A model generated the notes under the pieces. That model did not search any database and was not told the DNA's origin. It saw only the letters and a program-made list of their open reading frames with translations. From contig CATVYJ010000001.1 in the NCBI GenBank assembly GCA_958348245.1, forward strand, positions 248,001 to 312,000: DNA of 64,000 bases. The letters run 5' to 3'. The stretch is from an uncultured Veillonellaceae bacterium (GTDB lineage: Bacteria; Bacillota; Negativicutes; Veillonellales; Dialisteraceae). Within the stretch, counting starts at the first letter, position 1, and the number at the start of each line of letters is the position of its first letter. Position numbers and translations under genes: made by a program. Below, in pieces: positions 57,594-64,000 of this stretch.

Positions 57594-60017
57594 TTACTCT
57601 TCCGTAAAAGTCAGCGCGTCTTTGTCGTCTGCGTCTACGCGGAGCATGGTCTTGTCCTTGAGCGCTCCCTGCAGCACCAGTTCCGCAATGGGATCTTCCA
57701 CTTCTTTCTGGATCACCCGTTTCAGCGGACGGGCGCCGTACTCGAAGTCCGAACCGTTCTTGATGAGATGCGCTTCTGCCTTGTCGGACAATTCCAGCTT
57801 GATGTGGAACTGATCGAGTTTCTTCTGCACGCCTGCAAGGAGAAGCTTGACAATATTCTTCAGATTGTCTTCGGAAAGCGGATGGAACACAATGATCTCA
57901 TCAATGCGGTTGATAAATTCCGGACGGAAGGCCCGCTTCACATCGGAGAGGATGATTTCCTTCGTATGCTCGAAATCGGATTCCGCCTTTTTCTGTCCTT
58001 CGTCCGTCTTGAAGCCGAGCTGCTTCATCTGGTCTTTCAGATGCATGGAGCCCAGATTACTCGTCATGATGATGACGCAGTTCGTGAAGTCCACCGTGCG
58101 GCCCTGCCCGTCGGTAAGACGGCCGTCGTCCAGCACCTGCAGCAGGATATTGAAGAAATCGGCGTGCGCTTTTTCCACTTCGTCGAAGAGAATCACGCTG
58201 TACGGATTCCGGCGCACCTGGTCGGTGAGCTGCCCGCCTTCTTCATACCCGACGTATCCGGGAGGCGCCCCGACGAGACGGGACACCTCATGCTTTTCCA
58301 TATACTCCGACATATCAAAGCGGATCAGCGACTTGTCGCTGCCGAAGAGGCATTCTGCCAGCGCTTTGGCAAGCTCCGTCTTGCCCACGCCGGTGGAGCC
58401 GAGGAAAAGGAACGAGCCGATGGGGCGTCTCGGATCCTTCATCCCTGCACGGGCGCGGCGGATGGCTTTTGCCACGGCGTGCACCGCCTCTTCCTGTCCG
58501 ATGACCCGCTTGTGCAGTTCGTCTTCCAGATGGAGAAGCCGTTCGGAGTCGCTCTCTTTCAGATTCTGCACGGGCACGCCGGTCCATTTGCTCACCACTT
58601 CCGCCACATCTTCCGCGGTGACGGTGAGGTGATCCTGGTCGGCCCCTTTCCAGTCTTTCTTGAGATTTTCCACTTCTTCCGTGAGCTTCTTTGCCTGATC
58701 GCGGTAAATGACAGCTTTCTCAAAGTCCTGGCTGGATACGGCCGCTTCTTTTTCTTTCAATACATTGGCCAGCTCTTCCTCTTTCTTCCGGAGCCCTTCC
58801 GGCGTGGACGACGCTTCCATGCGGACTTTGGCCGCCGCTTCATCGATCACGTCGATGGCTTTGTCCGGCAGGAACCGGTCTGTGATGTAACGGTTCGACA
58901 AGGTGACAGCGCTCTGAATGGCTTCGTCGGTGATCTTCGCCTTATGGAACGCTTCATACCGGTCGCGGAGCCCATTCAGGATTTCTACCGTTTCCTTCGG
59001 CGTCGGTTCGCCCACCTTGACCGGCTGGAACCGCCGTTCCAGAGCCGCGTCCTTTTCGATGTACTTCTTATACTCTTTCAGCGTGGTCGCGCCGATGCAG
59101 CGCAGTTCGCCCCGGGCCAGAGCCGGCTTCATGATGTTTGCCGCATCCATGGACCCTTCCGAAGCGCCTGCCCCTACGAGGGTATGAATTTCATCCACAA
59201 AGAGAATCCAGTCCGGATGTTTCTTCACTTCATCGATGACTTTTTTCAGCCGTTCCTCAAACTGCCCGCGGTACTGCGTGCCCGCTACCACAGAGGACAT
59301 ATTGAGCGAAATGACATGGCAGTTCTTCAGAATCTCCGGCACGTCATTGTCCACGATGCGCTGTGCCAGCCCTTCCGCAATGGCCGTCTTGCCCACGCCC
59401 GGCTCGCCGATGAGCACGGGATTATTCTTGCTGCGCCGGGACAGGATCTGGATTACCCGGCTGATTTCTTCTTTTCGGCCGATGACCGGATCAATCTTGC
59501 CCTGTTTGGCCTTTTCATTGAGATCCACCGCAAAATCCGCAAGATCGCCCAGGCTCCCGTCTTTTCCTCCCTTGCTTCCGTCCTCGGAAAGCACGGTCTC
59601 AAAGGCTTTCTGCAGTTTATCCTGCGTCACGCCCAGATGCTGCAGAATCTGTACGGCGAGACCGCCGCCTTCCCGGAGGATGGCAAGAAGCATATGTTCC
59701 GTGCCGACATAATTCGTGCCCATTTCATTGGCTTCCTCCACGGCCATTTCCATGATGCGCTTGGCCCGGGGAGCCACATAGGCATTCTGCGGCGTCCGGC
59801 TGAAAAAGCTCCGCTGGTAGACGCCTTCAAGAAGCGGCTCCACGGCCTCCACCGTGACGCCCACCGCCGCAAGAATCCGTCCGCCCGCGCTGTCTCTTTC
59901 GTGGGCGATGCCCAGCAGGAGATGCTCCGCATCGACGGCGTCGCTTCCAAGCTTGAGCGCTTCTTCCGCGGCAAATTTAAATGCGTGTTTCACGCTGTCC
60001 GTATACCGGTTTTCCAT
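57594..60017 (-). CDS. clpC: ClpC AAA+ unfoldase of the Clp protease
   Basis: ClpC unfolds substrates for ClpP. The 807-residue product has a double Clp-N domain (about 1-145), NBD1 Walker A GEPGVGKT (204-211), a middle coiled-coil domain with UVR motif (about 420-460), and NBD2 Walker A GSTGVGKT (541-548) and a C-terminal D2-small domain. The two Glu-His positions that dock phosphoarginine in Bacillus ClpC are kept at E31-H32 and E107-H108, although Thr before E31 is Ala. It is 54 bases downstream of mcsB, with its own GGAGGG ribosome-binding site. Confidence 0.96.
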   Translation of the reverse strand: MENRYTDSVKHAFKFAAEEALKLGSDAVDAEHLLLGIAHERDSAGGRILAAVGVTVEAVEPLLEGVYQRSFFSRTPQNAYVAPRAKRIMEMAVEEANEMGTNYVGTEHMLLAILREGGGLAVQILQHLGVTQDKLQKAFETVLSEDGSKGGKDGSLGDLADFAVDLNEKAKQGKIDPVIGRKEEISRVIQILSRRSKNNPVLIGEPGVGKTAIAEGLAQRIVDNDVPEILKNCHVISLNMSSVVAGTQYRGQFEERLKKVIDEVKKHPDWILFVDEIHTLVGAGASEGSMDAANIMKPALARGELRCIGATTLKEYKKYIEKDAALERRFQPVKVGEPTPKETVEILNGLRDRYEAFHKAKITDEAIQSAVTLSNRYITDRFLPDKAIDVIDEAAAKVRMEASSTPEGLRKKEEELANVLKEKEAAVSSQDFEKAVIYRDQAKKLTEEVENLKKDWKGADQDHLTVTAEDVAEVVSKWTGVPVQNLKESDSERLLHLEDELHKRVIGQEEAVHAVAKAIRRARAGMKDPRRPIGSFLFLGSTGVGKTELAKALAECLFGSDKSLIRFDMSEYMEKHEVSRLVGAPPGYVGYEEGGQLTDQVRRNPYSVILFDEVEKAHADFFNILLQVLDDGRLTDGQGRTVDFTNCVIIMTSNLGSMHLKDQMKQLGFKTDEGQKKAESDFEHTKEIILSDVKRAFRPEFINRIDEIIVFHPLSEDNLKNIVKLLLAGVQKKLDQFHIKLELSDKAEAHLIKNGSDFEYGARPLKRVIQKEVEDPIAELVLQGALKDKTMLRVDADDKDALTFTEE

Positions 60018-60071
60018 GAGAATCCCTCCTTTACAGGGAATGACTGGTAAATATTCTATGTGCTGCCGGAT

Positions 60072-61130
60072 TCAGAACCCGGCTCTTTTTATCAGATCCC
60101 GAAGCAGAACGGCCCGCCACAGATCCACGTCTTCTTCCTCCAGCTCTTCTTTGCGGGTGGTTTCCCGCACCCACGCCGGCGATGCAGCAAGGAGAAGTTT
60201 ATAGAAAAGCTGCGGATCTTCTGACGGGAAGAGTCCGGACATAATGCCCGTCTCCACGGCGCCGGCGCATTCCGCGGTCTCCCGGGCTCCCAGGAGACGC
60301 GCATATTTCAGCGTTCCCAGTGCCCGCCAGGCGGCGTCTTTCCACTTCATGCCCGCGCTCCCGCAGACATGTTTCCACGCTGTCTGTTCCGCCTCGAGAA
60401 TATCTTTGAGAAGCTGCTTCATCCGCTGGCAGAGCGTTTCCTCGGAAACGCCCAGCGTAACCGTATTCAGGAGTTCGCAGTACGGGTATGCGGCGTTCAC
60501 GTCATCGTACAGACTCCGCAGAGAAAATCCCAGCCGCGCCGCTTTTTCCGCAGCCTGCGCCAGCGCTCCGCTTCCCGCCAGTCCGGGCAGGAATAGCGCC
60601 GCAGAAAGGCGCAGCCCCGTCCCCGCGCGATACGGAGACGCGGTCAGATACCCGAACTCGCTGTCGAAAGCCCAAGGAAGATCCCGGCTGAGCCGGGTCT
60701 CCATCCATACGGCTTTTCCCCAGAGCCGGAGCGCATCGGCTCCCTGCTGGATGCACTGGATGCGGACATGATCAAATCCGTTGACCAGCACCGACACATC
60801 CTGCCTCTCATTTACATAGAGACGCATCTGGTCATGATACGAGGGAAAACGGGCGGGGAGAAGCCGCCTGGCTTCCAGAAGTTCACGCTCCCCGGCGGAA
60901 AAAGAAATCACGGAAAATCCCGTCATCCGGTCCGTTTCCTCCTGATTCCACCGCTCCATGGCAGCCGCCGCCTGCTGCGCCGTACGGCTCAGCGTTTCCC
61001 GATCCGCGTGCCGGGGAAAAGGCGTCTTCGCCAGGTTCCGCGACAGCTGAAGCCGCACCCAGAGGAGCGCACCCAGCGCTTCTGCCGCCCATGGCGGAGC
61101 CGTTTTTTCCAAAAGTTCACTGCTTGTCAT
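60072..61130 (-). CDS. mcsB: McsB-family protein with degenerate arginine-kinase active site
   Basis: By context (ctsR-mcsA-mcsB-clpC), length (352 residues) and alignment this is McsB, which marks proteins on arginine for ClpCP. Relative to the family as I recall it, the catalytic pair in NEEDH is NGFDH here (Gly118, Phe119), the active-site Cys in CPTNVGTG is Ser (Ser165 in SPYRAGTG) and the N-terminal RIRLARN is RLQLSRN. The substrate loop around 205-225 is also changed, while the fold core (VRIQC, GYLTA, GTGLRLS) is retained. It is probably inactive or altered as a kinase. ATG 61128-61130 (GGGAG upstream) overlaps mcsA by 14 bases. Confidence 0.88.
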   Translation of the reverse strand: MTSSELLEKTAPPWAAEALGALLWVRLQLSRNLAKTPFPRHADRETLSRTAQQAAAAMERWNQEETDRMTGFSVISFSAGERELLEARRLLPARFPSYHDQMRLYVNERQDVSVLVNGFDHVRIQCIQQGADALRLWGKAVWMETRLSRDLPWAFDSEFGYLTASPYRAGTGLRLSAALFLPGLAGSGALAQAAEKAARLGFSLRSLYDDVNAAYPYCELLNTVTLGVSEETLCQRMKQLLKDILEAEQTAWKHVCGSAGMKWKDAAWRALGTLKYARLLGARETAECAGAVETGIMSGLFPSEDPQLFYKLLLAASPAWVRETTRKEELEEEDVDLWRAVLLRDLIKRAGF

Positions 61131-61644
61131 GATGGTCTCCCTGATCCTTTTCATTCAGCGCGCGAATGGCATCCCGAACTTTCGCCGCTTCTTCGTAATT
61201 TTCTTCTTTGACGAGCGAAGCCAGCTGCTCTTTCAGCTTCTGCAGTTCCGGCGGATCTTCCTCCGCCGCTCTGACCGCCCCCGTTTCCGGCGTCTTTCCA
61301 AGATGCTTCGCGCCTTCCTGCGATTTCCGGAAAAACGGCTTCAGACTGTCCCGAAAGGTTTCATAGCAGTCCGGACATCCCAGTTCTCCTTCCTTCCGGA
61401 ACGTCTCCAGCGTAGTCCCGCAGGACCGGCAGGTCAGATTCCGGAGTTCACTCAGCGGATCGCTCCAGATATTCTGGAAAAAAGAATGATCAAACATGGA
61501 ATGCATGAGTGAATCCATACCGCCGCTCATGACACGGCTCTGCGCCGCGCATTCCGGACAGAGATGTTCTTCCGTACGCCGCCCATTGACAATCTGTGTA
61601 TAATGCACCGTAGCTTCTCTTGTATGACAACGATCGCAAAGCAT
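61117..61644 (-). CDS. mcsA: McsA, zinc-binding activator/adaptor protein
   Basis: McsA activates McsB and modulates CtsR in Bacillus. The 175-residue product has four CxxC pairs: CDRC (3-6), CPEC (about 29-32), CRSC (about 70-73) and CPDC (about 87-90), giving two zinc fingers, and a C-terminal UVR motif (LVKEENYEEAAKVRDAIRAL). All expected cysteines are present. It starts directly after the ctsR stop (ATG at 61642-61644) and overlaps mcsB by 14 bases. Confidence 0.95.
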   Translation of the reverse strand: MLCDRCHTREATVHYTQIVNGRRTEEHLCPECAAQSRVMSGGMDSLMHSMFDHSFFQNIWSDPLSELRNLTCRSCGTTLETFRKEGELGCPDCYETFRDSLKPFFRKSQEGAKHLGKTPETGAVRAAEEDPPELQKLKEQLASLVKEENYEEAAKVRDAIRALNEKDQGDHHDKQ

Positions 61645-62103
61645 TTATTTTCCCTCCTTTATGATCCGGCTGATGCGGTGCGCCGCATCTCTGGCCGCCA
61701 TTTCCCGGCGGTCTGCCGGACAGTGTTCCATAAACATATCCATCAATTCCCGCATCATCTGACATTCACGCATGGTGATGGCTCCGGATGACACGAGCAT
61801 GTGAAAATAATTATCCAGCAAATTGACGGAGGTATCCCGCTTCTTTGTTTTTTCCGGCGGCGCTTCCTGCCGTTCTGTCCGCACGGAGATGCGGATAAAC
61901 CCGCCGCTACCCCGGCGGGATTCCACATGGAAACGCGCATCCGGGCTGAATCGGGTATTGATCACATACGTGACCTGTGACGGCGCACAGTCCAGAAGCT
62001 CGGCCACTTCTTTCCGTTTCAGAATGACCACCGGCGTCGCCTGCTTTCTCAGCTGATTCAGGATAAAAGTTTCAATCCTGTCAGACAGTATATTGCTGAC
62101 CAT
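61645..62103 (-). CDS. ctsR: CtsR transcriptional repressor of clp genes
   Basis: CtsR represses class III heat-shock genes and releases DNA when heated. The 152-residue product has the N-terminal winged helix with CAPSQVTYVINTRFSP and the wing HVESRRGSGGFIRI. The wing normally has a Gly4 loop that acts as thermosensor; here one Gly is Ser (RGSGG). Start ATG 62101-62103 fits the family N-terminus NILSDRIETFI; an in-frame GTG three codons up is possible. It leads the operon behind an operator-rich promoter and should be autoregulated. Confidence 0.95.
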   Translation of the reverse strand: MVSNILSDRIETFILNQLRKQATPVVILKRKEVAELLDCAPSQVTYVINTRFSPDARFHVESRRGSGGFIRISVRTERQEAPPEKTKKRDTSVNLLDNYFHMLVSSGAITMRECQMMRELMDMFMEHCPADRREMAARDAAHRISRIIKEGK

Positions 62104-62174
62104 TTGTATCACTGCCTTATAGCGCCCTGAGGCGTCTGGATTATCTCCGGGGAATCCTTTCTTCTTTTTTCCCC

Positions 62175-62270
62175 TTTGACAATCGTATTATAAAGGCAAA
62201 TGGTCAAATAGTCAATATAAAAGTTGAAAAATCAAGAAAATTTGACTTTTTTGCGAAAAAAATATTGACC
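62175..62270 (-). promoter_or_regulatory. ctsR promoter with cluster of CtsR-like heptads
   Basis: The promoter has -35 TTGACT (62210-62215), 17-base spacer, -10 TATAAT (62187-62192) on the minus strand. Heptads like the RGTCAAA core of the CtsR box, on either strand, occur at 62175-62181, 62202-62208, 62210-62216, 62241-62247 and 62264-62270; two of them overlap or adjoin the -35. The canonical direct repeat with 3-base spacing is not present: the closest pair is spaced by one base. The arrangement suits autorepression by CtsR. Confidence 0.75.
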
Positions 62271-62451
62271 AAGCGAAGCGGCAAACGCCGGACAAAACCC
62301 AATTGTCAGGAAATGGCCCGTCAGTCATCTACTTTCCCGACACCGCCTGCCCTTTCCCTGATCGGATGAAGATATCTATCCTTGAGAAATTGGGCGGCTC
62401 TTCTCCGCCTGTCCCGGAGGCGGGCTCAGAACCGCCGGCATGCCGCCCGCA

Positions 62452-62478
62452 GAAAAACAGGAGGGATGTCCCTCCTGT
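62452..62478 (-). terminator. Orphan terminator between recX and ctsR
   Basis: ACAGGAGGGA CA TCCCTCCTGT followed by TTTTCTG on the minus strand, about 75 bases after the recX terminator. Either a second terminator for recA-recX or the end of an unannotated short RNA. Confidence 0.85.
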
Positions 62479-62551
62479 CTTCACGAATAAGCGCCGCGCG
62501 TATCTCACCGATTTCCGGTTCTTTTCCCCATCATGTTTGGCCGCCGTCCGG

Positions 62552-62592
62552 GAAAAACACAAAAACGGCAGCGGAAAGAATCCGTTGCCGTT
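62552..62592 (-). terminator. Terminator downstream of recX
   Basis: AACGGCAACGGA pairs imperfectly with TCCGCTGCCGTT, with TTTTGTGTTTTT on the minus strand, 4 bases after the recX stop. Confidence 0.88.
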
Positions 62593-62595
62593 CTG

Positions 62596-63051
62596 TCAAA
62601 ATGAATCGTCTTCCACGCCGATACGGTTCAATACGGCGGACACCACAGAACCGGAAAATCCCCGCCGGAGAAGAAATCCCGCCGCCCGGCGGAAATCGGA
62701 AGACTGGCCGGGCGCAAATTCACGTTTCAGGCGCAGCGCCGCCTCAGCCTTTTCCATTTCTTCTTCCGCGGTCAAATGCCTGTCCAGAGAGAGGCCCCGG
62801 CTGCGAAGTTTATTCTGAATATACCGGTCCCCATAGCGCATGCTTTCCCGATACTGTTCAAAAATTTCTTCCGCCAGAGCCTGGTCGTCCAGGTAATGCT
62901 CACGATGCAGCGCTTCCACTGCCTTGTCGATTTCCGCGCCGCCATAGCCTTTCCGCCTGAGCTTCGTCCGGATCTCCCATTCGCTCTGAGCGCGGTATCC
63001 CAGAAGATGAAGCGCCGCTTCCATGGCGGTGCGTTCACTTGCCTTCTTCAT
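62596..63051 (-). CDS. recX: RecX regulatory protein
   Basis: RecX binds RecA filaments and limits their growth. The 151-residue helical product has the repeat pattern LGYRAQSEWEIRTKLRRKGY and YIQNKLRSRGL typical of RecX, with normal family length. The ATG at 63049-63051 lies inside the end of recA (17-base overlap); upstream codons such as TTG are less convincing and the ribosome-binding site is weak, consistent with coupled translation. It closes the recA-recX unit. Confidence 0.92.
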   Translation of the reverse strand: MKKASERTAMEAALHLLGYRAQSEWEIRTKLRRKGYGGAEIDKAVEALHREHYLDDQALAEEIFEQYRESMRYGDRYIQNKLRSRGLSLDRHLTAEEEMEKAEAALRLKREFAPGQSSDFRRAAGFLLRRGFSGSVVSAVLNRIGVEDDSF

Positions 63052-64000
63052 CGGATTCAGCGATGACGCCGTTCTCAAACGCCTCCGGCTCCGCTACGAG
63101 AGTATCGCGGATGGTCTTGTCGATTTCCGCCGCCACCTCCGGATTGTCCCGAAGATACTTCTTGGCATTTTCCCGCCCCTGGGAAATACGCGCGCCTTTA
63201 TAGGAATACCAGGCGCCGCTTTTCTGAATGATATCCATACTTGCCGCCATATCGAGGAGCGTCCCTTCCTTGGAGATGCCCTCGCCGTACATAATGTCGA
63301 AATCGGCTACGCGGAACGGCGGCGCTACTTTGTTTTTCTGGACTTTCGCCCGGGTGCGGTTGCCGATAATTTCCGTCCCGTTCTTGATCGCTTCTGCCCG
63401 GCGCACTTCCACGCGGATGGTGGCATAAAATTTCAGCGCCCGCCCGCCGGTGGTCGTTTCCGGATTGCCGTACACCAGGCCGACCTTTTCACGCAGCTGA
63501 TTGATAAAAATGACGACCGTACGGCATTTGCTGATGCTGCCGGTCAGCTTCCGCAGCGCCTTGCTCATGAGGCGCGCCTGCAGGCCCACCGACTGATCGC
63601 CGATATCCCCGTCGATTTCCTGTTTCGGCACGAGCGCCGCCACGGAATCCACGACGACCATATCCACCGCGCCGCTCCGCACAAGAGATTCGCAGATGCT
63701 GAGCGCCTGTTCGCCGCAGTCCGGCTGGGAGATCAGCAGATCATGCGTATTCACGCCCAGATGATGCGCGTAAATGGGATCCAGCGCATGTTCCGCGTCG
63801 ATGAAAGCCGCCACGCCGCCCATCTTCTGCGCTTCCGCAATAGCATGCAGCGCAAGCGTCGTCTTGCCCGATGACTCCGGCCCGTAGATTTCAATGATGC
63901 GGCCCCGGGGATATCCGCCCACGCCGACCGCCACGTCGAGCGCGAGCGATCCCGTGGGGATGACTTCCAGATTCATACGGGACCCCATGTCGCCGAGGCG
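63035..64000 (-). CDS. recA: Recombinase RecA, N-terminus outside window
   Basis: RecA forms the recombination and SOS filament. The visible 321 residues lack only about the first 30-40. Present are Walker A GPESSGKT, the AFIDAEHALDP region, Walker B MVVVDSVAALVPK, the DNA-binding loop L1/L2 region with QARLMSKALRKL and NQLREKVG...ETTTGGRALKF, and an acidic C-terminal tail (ESDEEGK). The frame is open to the right edge (RLGDMGSRMNLEVI), so the true start lies beyond 64000. It overlaps recX by 17 bases. Confidence 0.98.
   Translation of the reverse strand, partial: RLGDMGSRMNLEVIPTGSLALDVAVGVGGYPRGRIIEIYGPESSGKTTLALHAIAEAQKMGGVAAFIDAEHALDPIYAHHLGVNTHDLLISQPDCGEQALSICESLVRSGAVDMVVVDSVAALVPKQEIDGDIGDQSVGLQARLMSKALRKLTGSISKCRTVVIFINQLREKVGLVYGNPETTTGGRALKFYATIRVEVRRAEAIKNGTEIIGNRTRAKVQKNKVAPPFRVADFDIMYGEGISKEGTLLDMAASMDIIQKSGAWYSYKGARISQGRENAKKYLRDNPEVAAEIDKTIRDTLVAEPEAFENGVIAESDEEGK

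Larger units (their letters stand above)
62271..62595. other. Non-coding stretch between ctsR promoter and recX
   Basis: No gene with a credible ribosome-binding site is visible. It contains several inverted repeats (for example GGCGG/CCGCC near 62391-62445) and two minus-strand terminator hairpins (separate entries), but open frames across it have no homology and run through the terminators. It may hold a small RNA ending at the second terminator; I could not assign one. Confidence 0.5.

Noticed and set aside
57768..60050. A 760-codon open frame on the plus strand opposite clpC
   Set aside because: It is the mirror of clpC in GC-rich DNA, has no homology or ribosome-binding site, and clpC is certain.
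62303..62818. A 171-codon plus-strand frame and a 77-codon minus-strand frame between ctsR and recX
   Set aside because: The first runs antisense into recX; the second crosses a perfect terminator hairpin. Neither has a ribosome-binding site or homology.
1..64000. CRISPR arrays, IS elements, prophage or integrated elements
   Set aside because: No direct-repeat arrays, transposase or integrase genes, or phage genes were found; apart from small unknowns the content is core chromosome.

Overview
The window looks like a chromosomal core region of a diderm Firmicute (Negativicutes, probably Veillonellales-like). The gene content is Firmicutes-type: ctsR-mcsA-mcsB-clpC, a PASTA Ser/Thr kinase with its PP2C phosphatase, remA, rqcH, DUF4321-maf-radC, and dnaG-rpoD-trmK-nif3. 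It also carries an outer-membrane energy system (exbB-exbD-tonB and a TonB-dependent receptor). The DNA is GC-rich (by eye in the upper fifties of percent, not computed). Most genes are on the minus strand; only rqcH, tmcAL, putP and a fumarylacetoacetase-family gene are on the plus strand. I see no IS elements, prophage, CRISPR array or rRNA operon.

Layout, in minus-strand reading order within blocks. (a) 1-18.7 kb: dapF-yicC; remA-gmk-rpoZ-coaBC; metK under a SAM-I riboswitch; priA; def-fmt-rsmB-rlmN; prpC-prkC-rsgA-rpe; hslO-mtnP-mtnA (mtnA cut by the window edge). Many stop/start overlaps of 1-4 bases indicate translational coupling. SAM synthesis (metK) and salvage of its by-product methylthioadenosine (mtnP, mtnA) lie in the same block. 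(b) 18.8-28.6 kb: rqcH (plus), then an M16C peptidase with gluQ, lysC, and a cobalamin set cbiL-cbiA-cobO. (c) 28.7-34.3 kb: exbB-exbD-tonB, a small unknown gene, a lipoprotein-DUF4321-maf-radC group, and divergent tmcAL. (d) 34.3-41.4 kb: putP behind a terminator-containing leader, RNase P RNA, then dnaG-rpoD, a tRNA-Ile2 with its own promoter, and trmK-nif3. (e) 41.4-57.5 kb: accessory and exported proteins, uppP, two flavodoxins with an aminotransferase, glnS, a radical SAM protein, an SGNH hydrolase, a CBS protein, the TonB-dependent receptor, and htrA-rlmH. (f) 57.6-64 kb: ctsR-mcsA-mcsB-clpC behind an operator-rich promoter, then recA-recX (recA cut by the window edge).

Most promoters I could place have TATAAT-like -10 boxes, often in the extended form TGnTATAAT, and most transcription units end in clear Rho-independent hairpins. 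The observations most worth checking are the McsB homologue that has lost the catalytic Glu-Glu and Cys residues of the arginine-kinase family while ClpC keeps its two phosphoarginine-docking Glu positions; the structured leader of putP that can form either a strong terminator or an alternative stem next to the ribosome-binding site; the dense set of CtsR-like heptads before ctsR with non-standard spacing; and a PriA with Tyr in place of His in its DEEH motif.
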